This document shows positions 23,634 to 32,735 of a DNA stretch of 64,000 nucleotides, in pieces. Positions within the stretch are counted from its first letter, which is position 1. Each line of letters opens with the position of its first letter. The notes under the pieces were generated by a model. The model was not told the DNA's origin, made no database searches, and saw only the letters and a list, made by a program, of their open reading frames with translations. Origin of the DNA: Diphasiastrum complanatum (lineage: Eukaryota; Streptophyta; Lycopodiopsida; Lycopodiales; Lycopodiaceae); assembly GCA_029204225.1 (NCBI GenBank), contig CM055095.1, positions 42,557,723 through 42,621,722 of the forward strand, given 5' to 3'. The position numbers and the translations under genes were made by a program.

Positions 23634-26189
23634 ATGGCTACAAGTGGTGGATTTATGTTGGAGAGCAATGATAGGCTTCCCTCAATCAACTATTCTACTT
23701 GGAAGGTGAGGATGGAGTCCTTATTGGAGATGAATGAGTTGATGGAGATTGTTGCAGGTGTGGAGGAGAGGCCTCAAGCACCTCAAGATCAAATGAGGTA
23801 TGACAAAAGAGCAAAGAAAGCTCTACACATGATTAAGATGAATGTCACCAATGAACTTCTCAAGGAAGTTGGTAAGTGCACATCATCTTTGGAGGCTTGG
23901 GAAGCTTTGAAGAAGCTTTATGAATCCAAGTCTACATCAAGAGTGCTTACTCTTAGGAGGAAAATCTTTCGAAGTTTGCAAAAGAAGGAAGAGAGTACTC
24001 ATGCTTTTGTTTTGAGGGTTAAAGCATTCAATGATGAGTTAGCATGTATTGATGAAAGCATTGAGGAGGTAGAGCTTGTTCAAGTTATACTTAATGGCTT
24101 GTTGGATGATCATGCTAATCTTGTTCAAAGTTTTGCTATTCAAAAGACTTTGCCAAGTATTGTGGATTTGCAAGAGATCTTGGTGAATGAGGAGTATAGG
24201 CTTCAATCAAAAGGAGGTGGATCTACATCAACATCTCATTATGAAGAGGATGCTATGTTCATCAAAGGCAAGTTCAAGGGCAAAGGCAAAGGCAAGTGGT
24301 CTAAAGGGCAAGATCAAGGTGAGACTTCTTCTTTGGGCAAAAAGAAAGATAAGTCTAAGTTGAAATGCTTTTATTGTGGAATCAAAAGGCATTTTGCAAA
24401 TGAATGTTTGAAGAAGCAAAGAGATGAAGGTAGCAAGCAAATCAACTTTATTACTAATGATGAGGATCTAGGTGGTGGTGATTCTCTTTTTATGTGTTCT
24501 TCAAGTCCAATATCAAGTGAAGGTGACAAAGATTCATGGTGGATTGATAGTGGAGCTAGCTCACACATGACTAGTCACAAGGAGTTCTTTACTTCTTTGG
24601 TCACTTATGATGGAGCCAAGAAAGCAATTCACATGGCCAATGGTGGTGAGTGTGTGATTGAAGGTATTGGTTCAATTCCTATTTGTCTCTCTACTAATAG
24701 GAAAGCAAGACTTGATGGTGTTCTTTCAAAGAATTTGATAAGTGTTGGTCAAATGATAGAGAAAGGATACATGGTAAAGTTTGGTGGTGATGCTTGTTTC
24801 ATTACAAAGGAAGAAATCTTGGTTGCTAGGGGCAATAGACAAGGTAGACTTTTCAAGCTTGATGCTTTTGTTATGGCTAACAAAAAGGATGGAATGGAAA
24901 AGGAGATTGGTCTCAACTTTCCAAAGTTACCTTTTAGCATCAATAAGATTGGTGGATCTTATGCAAAGTCTAACAAGCTTCATGCTAAATCTAGGTCAAG
25001 ATCTAATATGCTTCTTGGAGATGTTCATCTTTGTGCTAACTTGGCTAGTCTTGAGGATAATGATGGTGTTTCAATGGTTCTTCATGGCAAGTGCAAGCAT
25101 GCAAAAGGTAAGGAAATAGCTAACTTCATCAATGGAGGTGAAGGTTCTTCCTTGGAAAAGATTGTTGTTAATGATTTCTTTGATCATATGGAAAAGGATG
25201 TTGCTAGGTGCATGCATGAAGGAGGTGGTTCTTCTACATTCTTTTGTGATGAGTCCAAGAAAGTCATTTTTCCAGCAAGTGGAGTCACATGTCTTCATAA
25301 AGAGAGTACATCAAATGGTTCTATCAAGAGACTTAGTGAGGGAGATAGTCACAAGTCAAGAAGAAGAGAAGTATGTGAAGAGTTCAAAGTAGGATCTACT
25401 TTGAATGATGTCATTGTGAATGATAGTGAGGAAGAATCACTATCATATGAGTCATTACCTAAAACATTGAGTAGAAGTTCTTGTTTGAAAAAAGAGAGTA
25501 CTTCAATCATCCTTATGTTGAAGGTACTAATCATTTTTTTCATGGCTTCTAATGTTTTTGAGGTTTCTTCTTCTTATGATGCAATTATTAAGAGGGAGTC
25601 TTATGAAGGGAAGAGCAATGGAAGATTGGTTCTTGGGAAGATCCAAGGCATGGATCTCACATCTCTTCATCAACTCAAAGGATTCTATGATTATGAATTG
25701 ATCACTCATGATCAACATGTCAAAAGGTTGGTTGGAGAAGACTACATGGAGCAAATTGAGAGGCAATTTCTTCAAGGCAAGGAAGATCTCATTGGTGAGC
25801 TTATTGAGATTTGTTATGGACTCAAGAGGGCTGGATTTATTAGGTTTGATACTCATCTTCACCTACTCTACTTCATGCTGGATGGAAAGTTTGGAATCTA
25901 TCTTTTGATTTATGATGGTGACATTGGTGACATTGTTTTCACTAACCTTTGTGGAAATTCGAGATCAAGCATTGATGAGATCTTGTTGGATCTAGATCAT
26001 ATGTTTGAGAGGGAGTATTTTCAGAGGTTCAGGTCTGAAGATATTCATATCTTTGATATCTTTGATGATCAAGAGAAAGGTAAGCAAGTGGAAGCGACGC
26101 ACTTTGCTTTATTCACATGTTTTGAAGAATTTTCTTGTGTAGATGATGCTATGCAAGTGGATATTAGTTCTCATGTTTTTCATAATTAA
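23634..26189 (+). CDS. Gag-protease polyprotein with degenerate RT tail (element B)
   Basis: An intact 851-residue frame; the start is chosen because AACATGGCT is a good context and a copia gag begins at once (YSTWKVRMESLLEMNELMEI). Residues about 1-200 are the UBN2-type gag domain. A basic stretch leads to a zinc knuckle CFYCGIKRHFANEC (about 245-260), then protease WWIDSGASSHMTSHKEFF (about 302-320) and the post-protease DGVLSKNLISVGQMI. No GAG-pre-integrase or integrase follows; instead about 270 residues of Lys/Ser-rich sequence I cannot place. The last 150 residues look like a worn RT: DYMEQIERQFLQGKEDLIGE, ICYGLKRA and LLIYDGDIGDIVFTN, where the catalytic YVDD has become YDGD. The frame has nevertheless stayed open. 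Role: capsid and processing for trans-mobilised RNA. Confidence 0.9.
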   Translation: MATSGGFMLESNDRLPSINYSTWKVRMESLLEMNELMEIVAGVEERPQAPQDQMRYDKRAKKALHMIKMNVTNELLKEVGKCTSSLEAWEALKKLYESKSTSRVLTLRRKIFRSLQKKEESTHAFVLRVKAFNDELACIDESIEEVELVQVILNGLLDDHANLVQSFAIQKTLPSIVDLQEILVNEEYRLQSKGGGSTSTSHYEEDAMFIKGKFKGKGKGKWSKGQDQGETSSLGKKKDKSKLKCFYCGIKRHFANECLKKQRDEGSKQINFITNDEDLGGGDSLFMCSSSPISSEGDKDSWWIDSGASSHMTSHKEFFTSLVTYDGAKKAIHMANGGECVIEGIGSIPICLSTNRKARLDGVLSKNLISVGQMIEKGYMVKFGGDACFITKEEILVARGNRQGRLFKLDAFVMANKKDGMEKEIGLNFPKLPFSINKIGGSYAKSNKLHAKSRSRSNMLLGDVHLCANLASLEDNDGVSMVLHGKCKHAKGKEIANFINGGEGSSLEKIVVNDFFDHMEKDVARCMHEGGGSSTFFCDESKKVIFPASGVTCLHKESTSNGSIKRLSEGDSHKSRRREVCEEFKVGSTLNDVIVNDSEEESLSYESLPKTLSRSSCLKKESTSIILMLKVLIIFFMASNVFEVSSSYDAIIKRESYEGKSNGRLVLGKIQGMDLTSLHQLKGFYDYELITHDQHVKRLVGEDYMEQIERQFLQGKEDLIGELIEICYGLKRAGFIRFDTHLHLLYFMLDGKFGIYLLIYDGDIGDIVFTNLCGNSRSSIDEILLDLDHMFEREYFQRFRSEDIHIFDIFDDQEKGKQVEATHFALFTCFEEFSCVDDAMQVDISSHVFHN

Positions 26190-26421
26190 AAAACCAAGTA
26201 ATGGATCTGGAAAACAAAGTTTGTTCAATGACTTTGATGATCAAGAGGTTGGTCTCAAAGGGCTTCAACAACACAAAAGGAAAGGTGGCAATTTGGAGCT
26301 AGTCAAGAGCATCAAAGGAAGGTTATTTGGCAAAGATGTTATGGATCTGTTTTTGCAGCTTATTTAAGACTCAAGTAAGGTCAAAGGAGTAGCAAGGAAG
26401 TTTTGTTCAAGTTTACTTTAC

Positions 26422-26883
26422 TTGATTTATCTCATGTTTGAGCTATTTCATGTGGATGTGTGCAAATTTTCAAGCTATGGACAAACTAGCTACATTGTCA
26501 TGCAATATCTTATTGTTGGAGTTGTACTAGCATTCTTGGCTGGTTTTGCTGATGGAAATGAGGCTAATGGAGGCTCATTATGTCACTCATCCATGATCAA
26601 GTTCTCAAGTGTTGAGCTACTTGGTGCCAATACTTGGAGATTGTCAATTTTTGGTGAGTTCATGGTCATTTTCTTGTGTCAAGTAGATCTTGAAGATGGA
26701 CTAGTGCAACCTACTTGGTTTATGGAGTCATGTGGTGCTGGATTTGCATCATTAATGTACTCACCTACTCATGGATTTCCAAGGTTTGATGGTTTCTTGT
26801 GGCAAGATGGAGATGGAGGCTCATTCATGGAGTTTTATGGTGGAGACATATCAAGAAAGGACAAAGTTGGAGGAGACGAGTAA
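26422..26883 (+). CDS. Second open frame of element B, function unknown
   Basis: A 153-residue frame in the 1-kb tail between the gag frame and the 3' LTR. It starts MIYLMFELFHVDVCKFSSYG, has one hydrophobic segment (YLIVGVVLAFLAGFADG) and ends acidic. No RNase H motif can be recognised, though its position corresponds to the RNase H region of copia. Frames at 26143-26367 and 26771-27010 overlap it or lie beside it and are less convincing. It may be a relic that happens to be open. Confidence 0.35.
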   Translation: MIYLMFELFHVDVCKFSSYGQTSYIVMQYLIVGVVLAFLAGFADGNEANGGSLCHSSMIKFSSVELLGANTWRLSIFGEFMVIFLCQVDLEDGLVQPTWFMESCGAGFASLMYSPTHGFPRFDGFLWQDGDGGSFMEFYGGDISRKDKVGGDE

Positions 26884-27177
26884 GCAAATGGTCATCACTC
26901 ACATTTATTGTTTGGTTGCTGTAATTTTCCAGAGAGTTCAAAGTTTGAAACATGGAGGAATCATTTCATTCACATTCTATTTGGTTCTTCATGTTCTAGT
27001 TATATCTTGATGTGTAAAATTGATGTAAGAAATAGTGAAGCATCCAATTTCGACACTATTCTCTATATCAATTATGAAAGATACTTTAGAACCTTAGAAA
27101 GAAGATCTATACTTAGGACGGAGATCATTCTAAAGTTGGATCAAAGTTCTATTGTCAAAACTATGCCAAAACTAGTT

Positions 27178-27187
27178 GAAGAGGGAG
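27178..27187 (+). promoter_or_regulatory. Polypurine tract of element B
   Basis: GAAGAGGGAG lies immediately before the TG of the 3' LTR. Confidence 0.85.
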
Positions 27188-27841
27188 TGTGAGAGATTTC
27201 AACTAGTTTAGTCTAGTTTAGACACATTTTGGTAAATTGTCAATAAGAGGCCAAAACTCATTTTAGACTTAGAGATAAACTTTTTGATGTTATATTAGTT
27301 TAAAATACATTCAATAAACACTTTTGGAAAGTGTGGGAAAGTTGGTAGTCGAGTTTGAGAGAGATTCAAATTTGAACTTTGGGTACATTGAATCTAGACC
27401 CAAAAATAGTAGGGTTTACATTTTGGAGGGAAAGCCAAGTGGCCAAATAGGATTTGGAAACTCTATAAAAGGATGTAACTCGTGGAGAGACACATCTTCT
27501 CTCTTCTATCTCTCATTTCATCATTATCCATGGTTCTTTTTGGGTTCTACTACTCATTGGTGCACTATCTTGGTGTTATCTTGCAATCTTGTGTGTAGAA
27601 TGATCATTTATTGCTATTTTCGGTTCCACACGTGTGAAATACAGTAGGGTACTGTAATTGTACGGACAACAAACATATTTTATGTTTTGGTTCAAGTTTG
27701 ATCAATATCTCTTAGAGTTTGCATCTCATTTTGTATGTAGATGCTGATTTTTCTACATTGGCAGGATTGTTGGTTTGCTCCTTATTGTAACCAAAGATTT
27801 GGGACTTGGATTGGATCTTGAATGATCTGAAATCTTTCACA
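27188..27841 (+). repeat. 3' LTR of element B
   Basis: The same 654 bp length as the 5' LTR, with about ten substitutions and no indel seen. Confidence 0.95.
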
Positions 27842-28251
27842 ACTTGCACACTGAAGGTTTAGGATTGAGGATCTACAGTGAGGGAGGATTTGTTCAGTTT
27901 GGTCCGCTGGAAGATCCGGGTGATGAGCTGGAACACAATCTGTTAGGAAAGATACCAGACGAACTACCAAGAATGAGGAACACAATCCATCAGGAAAGAT
28001 ACCGGACATAATGAACTACCAGTAATGGGATCGATGACATGAACAATCCATATTGATATGAATCTTGGCATGGATACGGACACATAGATAAATTAATGAT
28101 AGTACATAGAATATGTATCTTTTAATGTTCTTCTCTTTTTTTCTGCACTAAGCGACAAGCGATTAAAGCGTTCTTGACAATCATATGATCTTAGGTGTTA
28201 CTTATGTGTTATTTTGTTATTTGATTATGAATATAATGCAATGATCCTATT

Positions 28252-28917
28252 GAAAATAATTCAAGTTACAAAAATTTGGTCAATAGATTTTCATAAATAG
28301 CTTAAAATTAACTTATATGAAATAATACTACTATTCAAAATAAAATCATTAGAGACACAACCACTAAAATAACTACTAGATATTTTCTGCTTATTTAAAA
28401 AAAAAGTTATACTTTTTTTTTTGGAATTTTTAAAGTTTTTTAAATTACAGTTTTTGAATAAAAAAAATATTTTTTAAATTATAATAAAAATATTAATCAG
28501 TATTTTTTAAAGTTTGAAATTTATTAAAATCTTTACTTATACCTATGTAAGTTCATTGAATATTTAAACATTAAATAAATGCAAATCAAATTACTTTACA
28601 ATCATTGAAATTAAATGATTTGTGAAAATATTTAAATCACCCTGAAAAAAATCTTTTCAATTCTTTAAATTTCTAAGAATATTTCTTTTACAAAAAATAA
28701 TATAAAAACACAATCAAAATTAAGATATTATAAACTTGACAAATCGTTACAATTTTAGTTTTGGTAATGATTATCAATATTAAAATTTTTAAATTATTTC
28801 AAATTTTTAATTTTAAATCATTAAAAAACAAATTTAAGAACATTAAATCAATCAAAAAGATTTCAAAACACAATACATTAAAAAATATAAACGCTTTTAT
28901 TTTTTGAAACAAAAGAA
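28252..28917. other. AT-rich gene-free spacer
   Basis: About 670 bases of very AT-rich sequence between the truncated right LTR of copia A and the end of the methyltransferase gene. No frame, repeat or motif of note. Confidence 0.7.
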
Positions 28918-31265
28918 AATTTTTTATTCCCAAAAATCATTGAGGTCATTTACATCTTTTTCTTTTTCTTGAGTAGTCACTATAGTTTCAAGTGGCACCT
29001 CTTCTGCAGTTTCCTCGACTAATGTAACCACATTATAATCTTGAACCAAGATATCAGCAAATTCTCCTATATCACTTACTTTTCCGCTAGCAGGAGGCTA
29101 AGGTTCTTTGGACAAGGGAATTACTGAATCTTTGCTATCTAAACTTTTTCCCATCTCATTGTTCATTTGGCAAAACTGAAAGAGATTTCATTCTAATATT
29201 TACAAAAACACTAAATCAGAATCTAAATCTACTACAACAACATGTCTGCCTTTCTGAACAGCACATGCGCTCGTAGTGCCACTACCGCTAAATAAAACCA
29301 AAATCCAATCAGCCGGGTGAAAAAAAATATCAATTAAATGATTAATTAATTGTTGTGACTTTTGGTAGGGACAAGCCATGAAACCCATCATTGGATTCTT
29401 TAGTTTCTTGGTCACGATTGGATAGTGGAACAAGTTTCCAAAACTTGTCAGTCCGGAAGTGTTGTAATGAAGCATTGAACGTTTGCCATCCAAAGAATAA
29501 TAACTGATGATTATGTATTTTATTTCATTGCAAAGTTGTGCTCCTCCCAACTCCTAACATGGAACATTACAAGTTAAATAAATAAAAAATTTTAACTTTA
29601 AAATAAAAAATTTAAAATATAATTATGAATTAAAATACGAATTAATAATTCAAGAACTAAAAAACTTACCACACAACAATTCCTATTTCTACATTACAGA
29701 GAGTTAGTAGAGCTTTCTGTACTGAAGCTGCTTGCCAAGAAGAATGAAAAATAACAACTCTCCAAATTGGAGAAGTTGTGACTTCAAGAAAATCCTGCAT
29801 GAAACTATAGATTTTAGTGATTTTGAAGGGGAAATCGTCATTTAATGATACCTTCATCTGAAATCCATATGGTATATCGGCAATGCAGAGTGTATAAGGC
29901 CTTTTTTTTTAAAAAAATTGAAATTTCTCTGCAATCGCCCCCCTCAACTGAGTAAAAACATGGTTGATCATCAACGCTTTTGGGAAGGTAGGTCTCTAAC
30001 GGATCATCCTCCGCAATGGTCTCACCCCGTGCTAATCTCTCCTTGTCTATTTTTTTTGCTCTTGCCTTCAGAATATGTCTCTTGAATTGCTCTAGAAGGA
30101 CTTTGTTTTTTTATCTTCGGGAGACTGAAAAAAAAAGAAGCTATGCTTAGCATGGGAGACAAAAAATACAAAATAGAATAGGAAACTTAAAATATCAAAA
30201 ATAAATAATTAAATAAAGAAAAAACTATGCTTAACATAGGAGACATAAAATATAAAAAAAAAATTAATAAACACCTATGCTAAGCATGGGTGAAATAAAT
30301 ACCATGTCTCTAAACAAAATTAGAAATGGACTCAAAGATTCATTTCGGTTGCTCAGAGGATACCCTATGGCACTCTTTGAAATCTTGACAATTTAACCTT
30401 GTCACAAGGGCTTCTTGAACTTTCACAGATAATCTATGCCTGCATTAAAAAAGTATAATTGTAAAAAATCCAACAAAATCATGAAAATCACTTTATTACA
30501 AAAAGTACCATGAAAATAATTATTTAGATTATGACTATTACCTTTCAAATTCTTTTCCCATTTTTGCCAAAGAAAGTTGACAATCAGCAACTCTAGAAAG
30601 AACACTTATTGTTAGCTCTGAAGAGCTAATCCCTTGCATGTTCTTCCACTCTGATATTTCCATTTCTATAGGGATTGGCTTTATAGTTTGAGTACTGACA
30701 ACTTTTTTCTTTGACTTTGAGGCACCCTGAGCAGGTTGGCCTTTTATTTGAAAAGTTTCCCATTTGTCCTCAACGTTTTCAAAGGCTGGCTTGCGAGGTC
30801 CAATAGATACACCTTTCAAACTCCGTAATGAATAGACCGGATCTTTCCTCTCAACTATAGCAGCTAGAACCATATTTAAGCATTGCTTCATGCTCTGGAC
30901 ATAAACAAAAAACAAATTTAAAATATAATGAGTAAAGGCATTTGTACTGGCTATGCTCACAACACATGACAAATCAATTTACAAAATAAGTTTCTTAAAA
31001 GTTCATAGAATTTTATATTTAGTAACCACTGCTATGTATGGAACAAATGTAAACATACATGAATAAAAATATGTTTTATAATTACACACCAAAGTAGCCA
31101 CAACTTTATGAAAACAGGATTTGATGGCCTCATCTTGGCAAAGTCAAATCTTTATCATAGTCCATCTGTCTCCCTTACAAGCACGTTCACAAGACCTTCT
31201 TCCTCATCCTCATCTGGTTGATCATCAAGCAATCTTCCTTGAATTTTGAACTATGAGTCTCCCCT
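28918..31265 (-). pseudogene. Beta-class N4-cytosine/N6-adenine DNA methyltransferase gene
   Basis: A multi-exon minus-strand gene. N-terminal exons carry an acidic segment LDDQPDEDEEEGLVN (about 31200), DEAIKSCFHKVVATLV, then KQCLNMVLAAIVERKDPVYS to EFER (30541-30900). That exon ends in a GTAATA donor and joins HRLSVKVQEALV after an ATGCAG acceptor near 30440. A basic exon (KRHILKARAKKIDKERLARG, about 30050) precedes the catalytic part: CIADIPYGF (about 29885, the DPPY-type motif IV, here DIPY), VVIFHSSWQAASVQKAL, then HPADWILVLFSGSGTTSACA and VQKGRHVVVVDLDSD (29205-29320, motif I). DPPY before FxGxG is the beta-class order. An acidic C-terminal exon ends NDLNDFWE at about 28922. One stop (near 29100) and one unclear exon junction suggest decay. 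It would methylate an exocyclic amino group in DNA. It looks bacterial in origin, but introns argue against contamination. Confidence 0.75.
30140..30292. repeat. Three CTATGCTTAGCATGGG palindromes inside the methyltransferase gene
   Basis: GCTATGCTTAGCATGGGAGA (about 30143), ACTATGCTTAACATAGGAGA (about 30225) and CCTATGCTAAGCATGGGTG (about 30272) lie in an intron-like stretch. They are variants of the palindrome that forms the array at 31.64-32.06 kb. Confidence 0.75.
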
Positions 31266-31640
31266 ACTAGGCTTCTCAGCTAAATGAATAAAAAGCTCAA
31301 ACAGCTTTGTGTTGTTGACCCCTCTGGTGAAGTAATACATGAATTTTTTCTTGTCTTTCAGTGGAATATCTTGAGGTTTACGCAAAATTTCAAAAGAAAT
31401 CCTCAACATTTTGAAGATTATCAAAGACAATTGAGAATCTATAGAGAAAAATATTCTTTAGGAAAATTTCAAACATTACTTTAATGAAAATACTGAAAAT
31501 TTTAAATAGACAAGTAGTTTTTGTGGAAAATCTCTAAAAATCATAACTAAAAATTTAACAAATTTTCTCACTAAAACATCTCAAAAGTTTCACTTTTCTT
31601 AGACTAAGCCTTGTAAAACGGGAAAAATACGAGTAACGAC

Positions 31641-32120
31641 CTATATTGAGCATGGGTTGTGCTCAAGTCCCGAGTAACATCCTATGCTCAGCATAGGATG
31701 TCGGCGTGATGTGTCTATTCTTATCACCTATCGACCTATGCTGAGCATAGGTTGCATCTCTAGTTCTCTTCTAACCTATGCTAAGCATAGGTTAGTAAGC
31801 AGCATGCGAAGACATCCTGTGTTGAGCATAGGTGGGACTCGAGCACGCGAGTGATGACCTATGATGAGCATAGGTTAGAAGAGGACTAGAGATACAACCT
31901 ATGCTCAGCATAGGTCGAAACATGGTAAGAATATAAATATCCCATCGGCTTCCTATGTTGAGCATAGGTTGTTACTTAGGACCCATGTTGTTACTTAGCA
32001 TAGGTTAGAGGAGAGGACTCGTATAGCCACCTATGCTGAGCATAGGTCACCCAAGTTTTAAGAAGATGAACACTAGCTAAAACCTGAATATTCAGTAATG
32101 CAATAATTTAGTACCCATGC
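31641..32120. repeat. Array of the palindrome CCTATGCTNAGCATAGG
   Basis: Eleven full or nearly full copies (near 31643, 31681, 31735, 31772, 31819, 31857, 31898, 31949, 31982, 32030, 32105), 30-55 bases apart, with the central base A, C, G or T. Spacers differ in sequence. Two further copies lie at about 32621 and 32693, close to the 5' end of the DUF7869-like gene. The array sits between the divergent methyltransferase and DUF7869-like genes, where promoters should be. Confidence 0.9.
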
Positions 32121-32431
32121 TAAGCACAGAACAAAGTTAAAAAATGACAATAATCTTACCGTCAAGAAATGTGTGAGCGAGAACGTATGCAATATACTAT
32201 AGAAATCCGTGACTTTGTCGTAGCAAGAGCTCTGGCAGCATGTATGCTTATGAATTCGCAGATGAGGTGAGTTATGCTTGGACTATGGTCCTTAAATAAT
32301 TCTTTTTTCCACACCTCCGCCTCATGTCGATTTCGAGCATGAGACTCAACTCACTTATTGCCGACCTCGAGCTTGCGTCGGGACTGTGTTGCCTTGACTC
32401 ACCTCACCTCACTTCACGCCGACCTCGAGCC

Positions 32432-32480
32432 AAACCTAAACCTAACCCTAAACCTACTCTTGGGTCAACCCTAACCCTAA
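32432..32480 (+). repeat. Short telomere-like tract
   Basis: CCTAAACCTAACCCTAAACC and AACCCTAACCCTAAGG are degenerate units of the plant telomere repeat. The tract is under 50 bases and not a telomere. It may reflect break repair or a telo-box near a promoter. Confidence 0.6.
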
Positions 32481-32735
32481 GGATGCTGCCAAACAGTATT
32501 TAAGGCATTGTAGCCGTTAGAAATTTCAATTAACCAATTACTTTCTAGGCTTGTTGCTCATTTGCATTTAGTTGTTTTTCTTGTTTACGTCTATTGAGGT
32601 CCGCATAGCTTTTTATCTGTTCTATGACCAGCATAGGTTGTAGTTAAGTTTGTAGAGCACATTTAGTTTTATGTGTTAACTATTTTAACGGGTCTATGCT
32701 TAGCATAAGTACACAGTTAGATTTCTTTTAAGGTT

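Larger units (their letters stand above)
22472..27841 (+). mobile_element. Non-autonomous copia element B, complete with both LTRs
   Basis: Two 654-bp direct LTRs (22472-23125 and 27188-27841) begin TGTGAGAGATTTC and end in TTCACA. By eye they differ at about ten positions. The flanks are GCTTG (22467-22471) and ACTTG (27842-27846), a 5-bp target-site duplication with one mismatch. A perfect primer-binding site follows the left LTR and a purine-rich GAAGAGGGAG precedes the right one. The interior is only 4062 bases and lacks integrase, so B must borrow integrase and RT from a related element. Low LTR divergence and a long open gag frame make it the youngest insertion in the window. Confidence 0.95.
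17907..28251 (+). mobile_element. Copia element A, carrying nested element B
   Basis: LTR-like sequence at 17907 to about 18300 matches 27930-28251 in direct orientation (for example CAATCCATATTGATATGAAT and AATATAATGCAATGATCCTA in both). Between them lies a copia gag-pol relic that is interrupted at 22471 and resumes at 27842. The LTR contains imperfect 45-bp repeats around AGGAAAGATACCGGACA. The right LTR is cut at about 28251. The left edge breaks CACTA copy 2 at 17906. The internal sequence after the left LTR (near 18310) does not show the usual TGGTATCAGAGC; a GGTTATGGGCCC is there instead. Confidence 0.8.

Noticed and set aside
28918-31265. Bacterial contamination carrying a restriction-modification methyltransferase
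   Set aside because: The gene is split by introns with GT/AG sites, is AT-rich like its neighbours, contains the local palindrome in an intron and has a second partial copy in the same window.
31641-32120. CRISPR array (regularly spaced palindromic repeats)
   Set aside because: The repeat is only 17 bp and varies, spacer lengths are irregular, there are no cas genes, and the surroundings are eukaryotic with introns and LTR retrotransposons. At 56 kb the spacers are identical, which also excludes a CRISPR array.
32432-32480. Chromosome end
   Set aside because: Fewer than ten degenerate units, with coding relics on both sides.
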